NCBI GenBank assembly: GCA_964631745.1 | Contig: CAZVWV010000034.1 | Coordinates: 1-28,498, forward strand | DNA length: 28,498 nt | From: CAZVWV01 sp964631745 | Lineage (GTDB): Bacteria; Bdellovibrionota_C; UBA2361; JBGSMV01 | Reading direction: 5' to 3' | Shown here: positions 1 through 7,814 of the stretch, in pieces | Layout: each line of letters starts with the position of its first letter | Position numbering within the stretch: position 1 is the stretch's first letter | The notes under the pieces: model-generated | Databases searched by the model: none | Told to the model about the DNA's origin: nothing | The model's input: the letters and a program-made list of their open reading frames with translations, nothing else | Made by a program: the position numbers and the translations under genes

Positions 1-144
1 AGAGAGGAGGGGGGAAAGCGTGAATTTCTGATCCCAGATTTTCTAATAGCAGCTCACGCCACACAGCAAGCACAGGCCCTGCTTGCGCAAGACCGTGGAT
101 ATCTGCGCAGGTACTTTCCTAAGCTCAAAGTTTTGTCGATTTAA
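1..144 (+). CDS. VapC-like PIN toxin, C-terminal fragment (cut by window edge)
   Basis: Frame 1 is open from the first base to a TAA at 142-144 and encodes about 47 residues. The peptide contains IPDFLIAAHA, then LLAQDRGYLRRYFPKLKVL. This is the usual C-terminal half of AbrB/MazE-linked PIN-domain RNases: the Asp of PDFLIAAHA and the Asp of DRGY are typically the third and fourth acidic metal ligands, and RYFPxLxxL is a common family tail. The N-terminal half and any cognate antitoxin lie outside the window. It is unrelated in detail to the second PIN gene at 555-920, so it is a separate module. By family knowledge such proteins are Mg2+-dependent ribonucleases neutralised by an upstream antitoxin. 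Confidence 0.7.
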   Translation, partial: REEGGKREFLIPDFLIAAHATQQAQALLAQDRGYLRRYFPKLKVLSI

Positions 145-298
145 AAATTAACCGCTCAAATGTTGCCTTCGGGGGAAGAATTTCTCTTAAGTTTAATTAA
201 TATTCAGGGAGGCTACATTCACTGGCTCGCATCAAGCTCTTTCCCACCCAGGTCTCTTCCACGCAGGTCTCTTTTTTGAGGAGGCCCTTGACCAAGCG

Positions 299-326
299 CT
301 ATATATATAGTATATATATATATATT
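299..326. repeat. TA-dinucleotide tract directly before antitoxin start
   Basis: A 12-bp perfect palindrome CTATATATATAG (299-310) is followed without break by a (TA)n run to 325, one base before the antitoxin ATG at 327. No Shine-Dalgarno sequence is visible. The tract probably lies in the promoter/operator of the toxin-antitoxin pair. A simple repeat of this type can change length by slippage and so alter promoter spacing; that is inference. Confidence 0.6.
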
Positions 327-539
327 ATGAAAACCATTTTGGAATTACCCCAAGATTTGATCGAATTGCTTAGCAGAGTTTGCAAACACAAGCAGATCTC
401 CAAGGCCGAGGCAATCAGAACGGCCGTTCGAGTGTATTGGGGCGCGGATGCTCCTACAGATTCCGCCTTTGGATTGTGGAAGAATCGTAAAATCGACGGT
501 ATGGCTTACCAACGCAAGCTTCGTTCCGAATGGGAATAG
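327..539 (+). CDS. Ribbon-helix-helix (VapB/CopG-like) antitoxin
   Basis: This 70-residue protein is the likely antitoxin of the PIN toxin that starts 15 bp downstream. The N-terminal strand KTILELP followed by two helices (about residues 8-36, ending in AEAIRTAVRVYW) fits a ribbon-helix-helix DNA-binding dimer. The tail, with FGLWKNRKIDG and a terminal RSEWE, matches the toxin-wrapping tail common in VapB-type partners. I chose ATG 327 because the longer frame from 276 translates the TA-repeat into Tyr/Ile residues unlike any family member. Such antitoxins usually repress their own promoter, and the TA-rich palindrome at 299-310 is a candidate operator. Confidence 0.8.
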   Translation: MKTILELPQDLIELLSRVCKHKQISKAEAIRTAVRVYWGADAPTDSAFGLWKNRKIDGMAYQRKLRSEWE

Positions 540-554
540 TCCGAGATAAATTTT

Positions 555-920
555 ATGCGAGTCCTCTTCGATACTAACATCCTAATAGATTACATTGCCG
601 GCAAATCACAGGCGAAAAAGGAGATTGAACAACATCCTAACTCCTTTATCAGTGTTATCTCTTGGATTGAAGTTCTGGTTGGCGCTGAAGATCCAGGGGA
701 AGAAGCAGCATTGTCAGAATTTCTTTCTAGGTTTCGTATCCAACAATTGACTCAAAGCGTTGCAGCTAGAGCAGTTGAGATACGTCGTGAAAGAAATATT
801 CGCTTACCTGACGCGATTATATGGGCCAGCGCTCTAGACCAGGAGTGTTTATTAGTCACCAGAAACTCCAAAGATTTTCCGTCCAAGGATGCCAGCATTC
901 GCATTCCGTATAGACTTTAG
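555..920 (+). CDS. VapC-family PIN-domain toxin ribonuclease
   Basis: A 121-residue single PIN domain of normal length. The metal-binding acidic positions are visible: Asp6 in FDTNILIDY, a Glu in SWIEVLVG near residue 39, and the Asp of LPDAIIWASA near residue 86. The fourth region is TRNSKDF near residue 105, where Asn replaces the commoner Asp but KDF is retained. PIN toxins cut RNA, often tRNA or rRNA, when the unstable antitoxin is lost; the target cannot be told from sequence. The gene follows its antitoxin by 15 bp and the two are probably co-transcribed. It appears intact, unlike the PIN genes at 1-144 and 11112. Confidence 0.87.
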   Translation: MRVLFDTNILIDYIAGKSQAKKEIEQHPNSFISVISWIEVLVGAEDPGEEAALSEFLSRFRIQQLTQSVAARAVEIRRERNIRLPDAIIWASALDQECLLVTRNSKDFPSKDASIRIPYRL

Positions 921-1275
921 CTGGCTTCAGATTTTGCCCGACTTGGAAGTTGAGATTTTGTGGGACCTTCCCCGCGGACAGGAGGTCCGGCAGGGTTGAC
1001 TTAAAAACTGCCTGCATCGGTGTGGAGCTAGGGCACGGAACATTTTGGCTGGGGTACGGTTGCGAGCTATCGAGTGACCCGTTAGAAAAAGTAGACCGTT
1101 GTCGCGTTGGGACGTTTACGCTTCAGTATTAGTAGCTTTCTCAGAGTCAGAATTTGTTTTCGTCTCGTCGAAGCGCTTGCCAATCAAAAAAATAATTCAA
1201 TATACTAGGCACTGTCGGCGCCAATGGGTTGGCGGGTACCAGACGTATTGCATTGAAATAATTTTGGAGATCGTT
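921..1275. other. Intergenic stretch without a convincing gene
   Basis: No reading frame here looks like a protein family. The open frame at 950-1132 lacks a ribosome-binding site and any recognisable motif. Only the promoter-like sequence at 1177-1206 stands out. Confidence 0.5.
1177..1206 (+). promoter_or_regulatory. Sigma-70-like promoter for the small gene at 1276
   Basis: TTGCCA (1177-1182) and TATACT (1201-1206) are separated by 18 bp and point toward the ATG at 1276, about 70 bp downstream. Predicted from sequence pattern only. Confidence 0.4.
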
Positions 1276-1557
1276 ATGGCTGAGCAAGAATTTCCAAGGC
1301 ATGGGGCTGTTATTAGGGCAGACGGGACAGTCGAAAAGCTTTTCGCAACCGACGATAGCGACACACAGATTCTAAGTGTGGTTCCGGAAGGTGATGTACT
1401 AGAAAGTGGCCTCACCGGTGGCGACTTGTTTACCGCGGAAGGGCAAGAAATGGCGAGCCAAATAATTAGGGCCGAGGGCCGACCGACTACGGCTGGCTCG
1501 ACGGCTGTGTTTCGGCAGGGATACGGGAAGATCAATTGGGGGCGTGCTAAAGAGTAG
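1276..1557 (+). CDS. Small protein of unknown function
   Basis: This 93-residue protein is not recognised. The start at ATG 1276 is preferred because GGAG lies 8 bp before it; the frame stays open back to 1099 but that upstream part has no support. The protein is soluble and acidic in its middle (ATDDSDTQ, then VVPEGDVLESG) with a basic C-terminus (GYGKINWGRAKE), and has no signal peptide or membrane segment. It converges with the his operon, whose last gene ends at 1625 on the other strand. It could also be non-coding; confidence is moderate because start, SD and upstream promoter agree. Confidence 0.45.
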   Translation: MAEQEFPRHGAVIRADGTVEKLFATDDSDTQILSVVPEGDVLESGLTGGDLFTAEGQEMASQIIRAEGRPTTAGSTAVFRQGYGKINWGRAKE

Positions 1558-1624
1558 GAGTCTGTCCATAGAATACCGACAAGAACACAAGAAGCAGAAG
1601 AACGCTGCCTGTGGCTCGCGGCCG

Positions 1625-2236
1625 TTAGGCCGACGGGCAATGCCGCTGATGACGCCTCAGCAACACACTCACAACCTCTGAAAGCGCTACGCCGCGATCT
1701 TCCAGCAAAACAAGTAAATGAAACAATAGATCTGCTGCTTCATCTTTAAGAGCCGCTTTATCCGACTTAAGTGCCGCAATTAAAACTTCAATGGCCTCCT
1801 CGCCGACCTTCTGCGCGATGCGCTCGCAGCCAGCATCAAAAAGTTTGCGGGTATAGGAGGTGGGACCTGAATTTAAGCGCCGTTTGGCGACTATCTCTTC
1901 CAATGTCGACAAAAACGAGAGGGGCAGCTCAGACTGTGCGCTAAAGCAGGACTCAGTTCCAAGATGACAGCTAGGGCCATCCGGCTGAGCCTTGATCAGG
2001 AAAGCATCAGAATCGCAATCAGTGCTAATCCCCTTAACGTTCAGATAATTGCCAGAGGTTTCACCTTTGACCCAAATCCTATTCTTGGAACGACTAAAAA
2101 AAGTTACTTTACCCGAAGCTATGGTCAGATCAAGTGCCTCTTGATTCATATAACCCAACATCAAAACTTTGCCACTTTGTGCGTGCTGAACAACCACTGG
2201 GACCAGTTCTTTCGCTTTTTTGAGATCAATCTTCAT
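1625..2236 (-). CDS. hisI: HisIE: phosphoribosyl-AMP cyclohydrolase / phosphoribosyl-ATP pyrophosphatase
   Basis: A bifunctional cytosolic enzyme of 203 residues, carrying out steps 2 and 3 of histidine synthesis. Residues 1-110 are the cyclohydrolase: YMNQEAL at 29-35, the metal-binding DCDSD at 73-77, and Cys90 and Cys97 of the zinc site (GPSCHLGTESCF). Residues from about 115 are the HisE pyrophosphohydrolase helices, with GEEAIEVLIA and DEAADLLFHLL carrying the acidic Mg2+ ligands. It is the last gene of the operon and overlaps hisF by 4 bp (ATGA type), which implies translational coupling. The I-E fusion occurs in enterobacteria and Bacteroidetes. Confidence 0.96.
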   Translation of the reverse strand: MKIDLKKAKELVPVVVQHAQSGKVLMLGYMNQEALDLTIASGKVTFFSRSKNRIWVKGETSGNYLNVKGISTDCDSDAFLIKAQPDGPSCHLGTESCFSAQSELPLSFLSTLEEIVAKRRLNSGPTSYTRKLFDAGCERIAQKVGEEAIEVLIAALKSDKAALKDEAADLLFHLLVLLEDRGVALSEVVSVLLRRHQRHCPSA

Positions 2237-2988
2237 AGACGCACCTCTATGCCTTGCGCACTTAGATACCGCTTTAGATCAGGGATCTTGATCAGTCCGG
2301 AATGGAAAACGCCAGCAGCCAAGGTAGCATCAGCGCGACCTTGCACCAAAACATCCACAAAATCGGGCATAACTCCAGCTCCGCCCGAAGCAATCACAGG
2401 GATTGAAAGTCTAGATGAAACCTGCCGAGTTAAATCAAGCGCGAATCCAGATTTTGTACCGTCATTATCGATGGAGGTGAGCAAGATCTCACCTGCCCCC
2501 AATTCTTGCAGTTCGATCGCCCAAGCTAAGGCTGTCCACTCGGTTCGCATGCGGCCACTTTCCACGAACACTCGCCACTCTCCAGAATCTTGTTTCGCGT
2601 CAATTGCCCCCACAATACATTGACTGCCAAACCGCCGAGCCAATGCACGCACCAGTAAAGGGCTCCGCACCGCAGCGGAATTGACACTAATTTTATCAGC
2701 GCCAGCGCTTAAAAGATCGGAGACAATCTCAGCAGAAGTAATTCCACCGCCAACGGTAAAGGGAATGTTAACACAGGTAGCTATCTTTTCGACCAAAGTT
2801 AAAAGCGTGCGTCTTTTTTCAAGGGTGGCGCTAATATCAAGGAAAACCAGCTCATCAACGCCTTGATCAACATAGCTGCGAGCCAACTCGACTGCGTCAC
2901 CAGCATCGCGCAAACTCTCAAAGTTGACACCTTTAACCGTGCGACCATCTTTAACATCCAAACAAGCTATTACTCTCTTGGTCAGCAT
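2233..2988 (-). CDS. hisF: HisF: imidazole glycerol phosphate synthase cyclase subunit
   Basis: A 251-residue (beta/alpha)8 barrel of normal length. With HisH it converts PRFAR plus ammonia to imidazole glycerol phosphate and AICAR. Both catalytic aspartates are in the canonical places: Asp11 (ACLDVKDGRTVKG) and Asp130 (VGAIDAK). Phosphate-binding loops FTVGGGI and VIASGGAG are present. It overlaps hisA by 7 bp and hisI by 4 bp. Confidence 0.97.
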   Translation of the reverse strand: MLTKRVIACLDVKDGRTVKGVNFESLRDAGDAVELARSYVDQGVDELVFLDISATLEKRRTLLTLVEKIATCVNIPFTVGGGITSAEIVSDLLSAGADKISVNSAAVRSPLLVRALARRFGSQCIVGAIDAKQDSGEWRVFVESGRMRTEWTALAWAIELQELGAGEILLTSIDNDGTKSGFALDLTRQVSSRLSIPVIASGGAGVMPDFVDVLVQGRADATLAAGVFHSGLIKIPDLKRYLSAQGIEVRL

Positions 2989-3704
2989 TGTAGAGCCCCC
3001 ATACCTGCGAGCGAAATCTTACCTTCAAGCCAGGCTCTGCCTACAATCACTCCGTAAAGATTGAGCTGCCTCAGACGCTTGATATCTTCCAGGCATGAAA
3101 CTCCGCCACTGGCTATAATATTGAGCTCCGGAAAACGCCGCCGCAAACCGGCGTATAGTTCAAGATTGGGGCCAGTCAACGTCCCGTCCTTGGCGATATC
3201 AGTGCAGATTAGAAAACGAAGCCCCGCTTCAAGATAAAATTCAATAAGTTCAAAAAGCTTGATATTGCTCATCTCTTGCCAGGCTTTGATGGCCACTTTT
3301 TCATCTCGAATATCAAAGGCTAGAATAATTTTCTCTGCTCCAAATCTCTTTAGCCAATCAAATACTTGCGACCTGTTAGTCACGGCCACACTACCCAGAG
3401 CAACTTGATTAGCACCATTTGCAAAGATTGCTTCGATATCTTCGATATTCCTCACGCCACCACTAAAATCCACATGCAATGCACAGCGCGCAGTAATTTC
3501 CTTTAGCAAGGCTAGGTTTTTTGGCTTACCTGCACGTGCGCCATCCAAGTCGACTAAGTGCAATTTTCTAATTCCCGCATCCTCCAGTGATTGCGCCAGC
3601 CCTACGGTATCGCTGCTATACACAGTGCTATGAGCGAAATTTCCCTGCAACAGACGCACACAGCGGCCCTGCAAAATATCGATCGATGCTATTATCTCAT
3701 TCAT
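2982..3704 (-). CDS. hisA: HisA: ProFAR isomerase
   Basis: A 240-residue barrel enzyme that isomerises ProFAR to PRFAR by an Amadori rearrangement. The general base and acid are visible as Asp9 (ASIDILQGRCVRL) and Asp131 (LAFDIRDEK). The phosphate loops DFSGGVRN and IASGGVS are intact. The usual QGD-Y segment reads QGNFAHSTVY, so the common Asp after QG is Asn here; this position varies in the family. The phrase LICTDIAKDGTLTGPN resembles Bacteroidetes HisA as I recall them. It overlaps hisH by 4 bp and hisF by 7 bp. Confidence 0.95.
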   Translation of the reverse strand: MNEIIASIDILQGRCVRLLQGNFAHSTVYSSDTVGLAQSLEDAGIRKLHLVDLDGARAGKPKNLALLKEITARCALHVDFSGGVRNIEDIEAIFANGANQVALGSVAVTNRSQVFDWLKRFGAEKIILAFDIRDEKVAIKAWQEMSNIKLFELIEFYLEAGLRFLICTDIAKDGTLTGPNLELYAGLRRRFPELNIIASGGVSCLEDIKRLRQLNLYGVIVGRAWLEGKISLAGMGALQC

Positions 3705-4282
3705 AAATTTACGAAATTTCTTAAAATCCGCTCACCCACTTGCGCGCTTTTTTCCGGGTGAAACTGCACCCCGTAGTAATTATCGCGAACGATCGCAGCA
3801 CTTAAAGGCAACCCGTAAGCGCTTACAGCAACAGTACTGTCGCCGGGGGGCACATAATAGCTATGCAGGTAATAGCAATAAGCTTTACTATCGAGTCCAG
3901 AAAATAGCGGGCCTTTGAAATCTTGAATTTGGTTCCAGCCGACCTGCGGAACTTTATATCCAATCCGGAGTCGCTCTACCCGGTCCGTAAAAACCCCCAA
4001 ACACTCTATCTGACCTTCTTCTGAATAAGCGCAAAGAAGCTGCATGCCCAGGCATATTCCCAGGACCGGCACTTTGAGATTGGTCAGCACCTGTTCAAGT
4101 TTACGCGCCTTTAAAAAACGCATGGCCGAAGCGGCCTGACCAACTCCAGGAATAATCACCTTATCAGCCGCGTAAAGCTCTTCGGGCTCATTGCTCCATT
4201 CAGCATCTAAGCCGATTCTTTTGAGCGCATGCAAGACCGATTGCACATTGCCGGCGTTATACTTAAGCACTACTACCTTCAT
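3701..4282 (-). CDS. hisH: HisH: imidazole glycerol phosphate synthase glutaminase subunit
   Basis: A 193-residue class I glutamine amidotransferase that supplies ammonia to HisF through the HisF barrel. The catalytic triad is complete: Cys77 in GICLGMQLL, and His175 and Glu177 in GVQFHPEKS. The oxyanion strand IIPGVGQ (43-49) is present. It lies between hisB and hisA with 4-bp overlaps on both sides, so subunits HisH and HisF are made from the same transcript. Confidence 0.96.
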   Translation of the reverse strand: MKVVVLKYNAGNVQSVLHALKRIGLDAEWSNEPEELYAADKVIIPGVGQAASAMRFLKARKLEQVLTNLKVPVLGICLGMQLLCAYSEEGQIECLGVFTDRVERLRIGYKVPQVGWNQIQDFKGPLFSGLDSKAYCYYLHSYYVPPGDSTVAVSAYGLPLSAAIVRDNYYGVQFHPEKSAQVGERILRNFVNL

Positions 4283-5367
4283 AGCGTGCCCTTGGTAGTA
4301 GGAAGCTGCATATTGTTAAGGTCTCGTCTAACCGCCATTTTGATGGCACGGCCCCAAGCTTTAAAGATACTCTCTATCTTATGGTGTTCGTTTTGACCCT
4401 GCGCTTTGATATTTAAGTTGCAGCGCGCTGCATCACAAAAAGACTTAAAGAAGTGCTGGAACATCTCTGTTGGCATCTTTCCGATCATTTCGCGGCGAAA
4501 TTCAGTCTCCCAAACAAGCCAGGAGCGTCCCGAAAAATCTAGGAGGACCTGGGCTGCGCAATCATCCATGGGGAGCGCATAGCCATACCGTTCCAACCCA
4601 CGCTTACTGAAAAGCGCCTGATTAAAAGCATCGCCCAAGGCCAGTGCCGTATCCTCAATTAGATGGTGCTCATCAACGAGTAGATCTCCCGTTGCCGCTA
4701 TCTCGATATCGCAGCCGGAGTGTTTGGCTAACTGCTCCAACATATGATCGAAAAACCCCAGACCGGTTTTTATCTGCCCCTGTCCTGTACCATCAACGTT
4801 CAAGCACACTGAAATGGCAGTTTCTGAAGTGACTCGATCAATCCGCACGCTTCGTTCCTGCACCACCAAATAGAGGTAAATCTTATCCCAGTCAGTGCTG
4901 GAAAACTCAGCAACTTTGTTTTCCGCCCCAAAGAATATCGCCTTACTGCCTAAATTAGCAGCTAGCTCAACATCGCTTTGCCGATCACCTATTACAAAAG
5001 ATTGAGAGAGGTCATAACTACCGTCTAGATATTTACCGAGCAAGGCGGTCCCGGGTTTTCTAGTAGGTGCGTTATCTTCCGGAAACGTTCTGTCAATTAC
5101 GATATCATCAAAACGAACTCCTTCTCCTTCCAAAACCTTTAGCATCATATTATGTGCCGGCCAGAAGGCATCCTCAGGAAACGAGTCTGTGCCCAGACCA
5201 TCCTGGTTTGTTACCATGACAAACTCAAACTCCAACTCACTTAAGCGCGCCAAATTCCTAATCACGCCAGGAACAAATTGCAGCTTAGCGAGGGAATCGA
5301 CCTGAAAACCTGAAGGGGGCTCAATAATGATAGTCCCATCACGATCAAAAAAGAGTACCTTTTTCAT
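4279..5367 (-). CDS. hisB: HisB: histidinol-phosphate phosphatase / IGP dehydratase
   Basis: A bifunctional 362-residue enzyme. The N-terminal HAD phosphatase has the DxD nucleophile Asp8/Asp10 (FFDRDGTIII), the VTNQDGLGTDSFP segment and the GDRQSD metal loop. The C-terminal dehydratase starts near residue 172 and carries its metal motifs FFDHMLEQ, DEHHLIED and EHHKIES. In the Escherichia coli enzyme a loop with CPH and CDC binds zinc just before RKP. Here that loop reads IDRTFPEDNAPTRKP, with all four ligands replaced, so the zinc site is absent. As I recall, Bacteroidetes HisB proteins share this loop. It overlaps hisC and hisH by 4 bp each. Confidence 0.96.
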   Translation of the reverse strand: MKKVLFFDRDGTIIIEPPSGFQVDSLAKLQFVPGVIRNLARLSELEFEFVMVTNQDGLGTDSFPEDAFWPAHNMMLKVLEGEGVRFDDIVIDRTFPEDNAPTRKPGTALLGKYLDGSYDLSQSFVIGDRQSDVELAANLGSKAIFFGAENKVAEFSSTDWDKIYLYLVVQERSVRIDRVTSETAISVCLNVDGTGQGQIKTGLGFFDHMLEQLAKHSGCDIEIAATGDLLVDEHHLIEDTALALGDAFNQALFSKRGLERYGYALPMDDCAAQVLLDFSGRSWLVWETEFRREMIGKMPTEMFQHFFKSFCDAARCNLNIKAQGQNEHHKIESIFKAWGRAIKMAVRRDLNNMQLPTTKGTL

Positions 5368-6458
5368 ATGCGTACCTCGCCGGCTTGCGCCTCATACTCC
5401 TGTAAAGCGCTCACGAGCCTTTTATTTTCGCCTGCGGTTCCAACCGTAATCCTAAGATAATCTTGGCATAGTTCTATTTGCGAGCGATAACGCACCACGA
5501 TGCGATTTGCGAGAAGCCAGTAATATATCTTTTTGGACTGCTGCGCTGCCACAAATAGAAAGTTTGCGTCTGAAGGGAAAACTTTTAATACAAAGGAAAA
5601 CGAGGACAGAATTTCCTCGAGCTCGTGGCGTTCCTTAATAGTTTCTCGGGCCATATTTTCTTTAAGCGCCACATTATCCAGCGCGGCGTAAAGCGCATCT
5701 TGTACCAGGCCGCTTAAATTGTAAGGGGCTTTAATCTTGTTAAGCAGTGCGATAATAGCGGGAGACGCAAAGGCCATGCCTACTCGCAAATTGGCCAGGC
5801 CCCAAGCTTTTGAAAAGGTTTCTAGAATCACTAGATTGGGAAAGTTGTTGAGAACGTCCAGAAATGAATTTTCGGAGGAATAGTCAATATAGGCTTGGTC
5901 AAGAACCACCACACCGTTAAAATTTGTTAGGATGCGCTCAATAGCAGTGCGCTCGAAGCAATTGCCACTTGGATTATTGGGGGAGCATATAAAAACTAGC
6001 TTGGTTTGTGGGTCAATGGCCTGCAAAACCCGTTGGCTGTCAAGTTGAAAATCTGAGGTTAAGAGTACTTTGCAAACTGCCACATCCTGAATGTGTGCCG
6101 CGACCTCATACATGCCATAGGTGGGCTGGAGCACCACAATCCGATCCTGGCCGGGTTGGCAAAAGATTCGCAACAAAAGATCGATGGCCTCATCACTACC
6201 GTTACCAAAGAATATATTTTCAGGCAAAACACCTTTTAGCTGCGCAAGTTTGGATTTTAGGCGGCGCTGCACTGGATCGGGGTAACGGTTATTACCTCCA
6301 GAGCCTTGTAGCACCGAGCCTAGTGAATTTTCGTTGGCATCCAGAAAAACATAGTCGTCGATTTTCTCAGGGCAGCTAAATTCATTGCGTGCAGTTGAGT
6401 ATGGTTTGAACGCCCGGATGTTGGGCCTAACTAGATCCTCTAAAATAAACTCTCTCAT
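5364..6458 (-). CDS. hisC: HisC: histidinol-phosphate aminotransferase
   Basis: A 364-residue fold-type I PLP enzyme that transaminates imidazole acetol phosphate with glutamate. The PLP lysine is Lys217 in TFSKAWGLANLRVG. Also visible are LDANEN (39-44), NRYPDP, the GNGSDEAID cofactor-phosphate region near 85, SPNNPSGN near 159, and the substrate-phosphate arginine in the LRITVGT segment near the C-terminus. The N-terminus VRPNIRAFKPYSTAR is typical of this clade. It overlaps hisD by 4 bp and hisB by 4 bp. Confidence 0.96.
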   Translation of the reverse strand: MREFILEDLVRPNIRAFKPYSTARNEFSCPEKIDDYVFLDANENSLGSVLQGSGGNNRYPDPVQRRLKSKLAQLKGVLPENIFFGNGSDEAIDLLLRIFCQPGQDRIVVLQPTYGMYEVAAHIQDVAVCKVLLTSDFQLDSQRVLQAIDPQTKLVFICSPNNPSGNCFERTAIERILTNFNGVVVLDQAYIDYSSENSFLDVLNNFPNLVILETFSKAWGLANLRVGMAFASPAIIALLNKIKAPYNLSGLVQDALYAALDNVALKENMARETIKERHELEEILSSFSFVLKVFPSDANFLFVAAQQSKKIYYWLLANRIVVRYRSQIELCQDYLRITVGTAGENKRLVSALQEYEAQAGEVRI

Positions 6459-7807
6459 AACATCTCCAAACTTTTAAGTCTTACGCTCACGGCATTTTTG
6501 TGGGCATAAAGTCCTTCAGCTAAGGCCATGGTTTCAACCGCAGATCCAATTTGACGTAGTCCATCCTCAGAGAGCTTTTGAAATGTTATCTTCTTAAGGA
6601 AACTGTTAAGCGATAGCCCGCTATAAGCCCGAGCCGCGCCATTGGTTGGCAAGGTGTGATTTGGGCCAGTAGCGTAATCGCCAGCCGACTCTGGGCTGAA
6701 ATATCCAAGGAACACCGATCCAGCCGAAGTTACCTGGCAAGCCAAATTCTCTGCGTTAGCGACGGACAAAATTAAATGCTCTGGCGCATATGCATTGCTG
6801 AAAGCTATCGCTTCAGCGTAATCCGCAATCAGTACAAACCGAGCGCCCTGAAGTGCCAAGCTCGCAATCTCTTTGCGTGGCAAATCTACAAGCTGCGTTA
6901 GCACCTCGGTTCTTACTTGCTGCAAGAGTTCTTCGTTACTGGAAAGTAAAATTACCTGACTGTCAGCGCCGTGTTCAGCCTGTGACAAAAGATCTGCGGC
7001 GATAAACTCTGCATTGCTGCTTTGATCGGCTATGACCAACAGCTCTGTCGGGCCGGCTGGAAGATCAATAGCCACCCCGTATCTCGCCAAGACATACTGT
7101 TTCGCGGTGTTAACGTAGCTATTACCGGGGCCAAAGATCTTATCCACGCGTGGAACACTTGCAGTTCCAAAAGCCATAGCGGCAATGGCCTGTGCCCCTC
7201 CAACCTTATAAATTTGCCTAATACCTAAAAGATCCGCACAGTAAAGAATTGGCGCGGCGATCGTGCCAAACTTATCCGGTGGACAGCACAGCACTATTTC
7301 ACAGCCTGCTAGTTTCGCAGGCACGCCCAGCATCAGCACGGTGGAAAAAAGTGGCGCCGCTCCGGCCGGCACATACAGCCCTACTCTTGAGATAGGTAAA
7401 GCTCTTTGCCAGCAAAGCACGCCCGAGCTGGTTTCGATAACGGCGCTGTCAGAGAGCTGGGAGCTATGAAACTTTTCGATGTTTTTCTTGGCAAGCTCGA
7501 TCGCCTTTTTGAGCTGCTCAGGAATTTGCGCTTTAGCATGAATAATTTCATTTTGAGTAATCGCCAGATTCTTAAGTTCGGCTCCGTCAAATTTCCTGGT
7601 AAAGGAAAACAGCGCGCTGTCGCCACTAGAGCGCACCTGATCGACAATTGACTCAACAGTAACCAGCAGCTCTTGTGTATCAGCAATTGGTCGCTGCATG
7701 AGAGCAGGCCATGCAGTCCGTTGCGGATAGCGGATTATTGGCAAAGCCAAGTCTGTGGCTGTTGGTTTTAAGGCCGACCTACAACTAGATTTTAATGGCA
7801 ATTTCAT
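6455..7807 (-). CDS. hisD: HisD: histidinol dehydrogenase
   Basis: A 450-residue zinc-dependent dehydrogenase that oxidises histidinol twice with NAD+ to give histidine. Zinc and catalytic residues are recognisable: Gln276 and His279 in SQAEHGAD, Glu343 and His344 in APEHL, Asp377 in SAGDYATGPNH, and a C-terminal His in LYAHKNAV near 440. NAD-binding segments KVGGAQAIAAMA and FGPGN are present. The first 24 residues are an extension with no family match, so translation might begin later; however, the first ATG has a good GAGGAA ribosome site. It begins 7 bp after hisG. Confidence 0.96.
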   Translation of the reverse strand: MKLPLKSSCRSALKPTATDLALPIIRYPQRTAWPALMQRPIADTQELLVTVESIVDQVRSSGDSALFSFTRKFDGAELKNLAITQNEIIHAKAQIPEQLKKAIELAKKNIEKFHSSQLSDSAVIETSSGVLCWQRALPISRVGLYVPAGAAPLFSTVLMLGVPAKLAGCEIVLCCPPDKFGTIAAPILYCADLLGIRQIYKVGGAQAIAAMAFGTASVPRVDKIFGPGNSYVNTAKQYVLARYGVAIDLPAGPTELLVIADQSSNAEFIAADLLSQAEHGADSQVILLSSNEELLQQVRTEVLTQLVDLPRKEIASLALQGARFVLIADYAEAIAFSNAYAPEHLILSVANAENLACQVTSAGSVFLGYFSPESAGDYATGPNHTLPTNGAARAYSGLSLNSFLKKITFQKLSEDGLRQIGSAVETMALAEGLYAHKNAVSVRLKSLEML

Positions 7808-7814
7808 AAATTCC

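Noticed and set aside
670..700. 14-mer TTGGCGCTGAAGAT shared by the PIN toxin gene and the dispersed repeat
   Set aside because: In the toxin it encodes the ordinary VGAED segment; a match of this length is expected by chance in a window of this size.
950..1132. Open frame of 60 codons after the PIN toxin gene
   Set aside because: No ribosome-binding site, no recognisable motif and odd composition; treated as chance.
1197..1640. 147-codon minus-strand frame opposite the small unknown gene
   Set aside because: It is the antisense shadow of 1276-1557 and runs into the end of the his operon; Ser-rich low-quality composition.
2860..3060. Plus-strand frames inside the his operon
   Set aside because: All are shadows of well-supported His enzymes on the minus strand.
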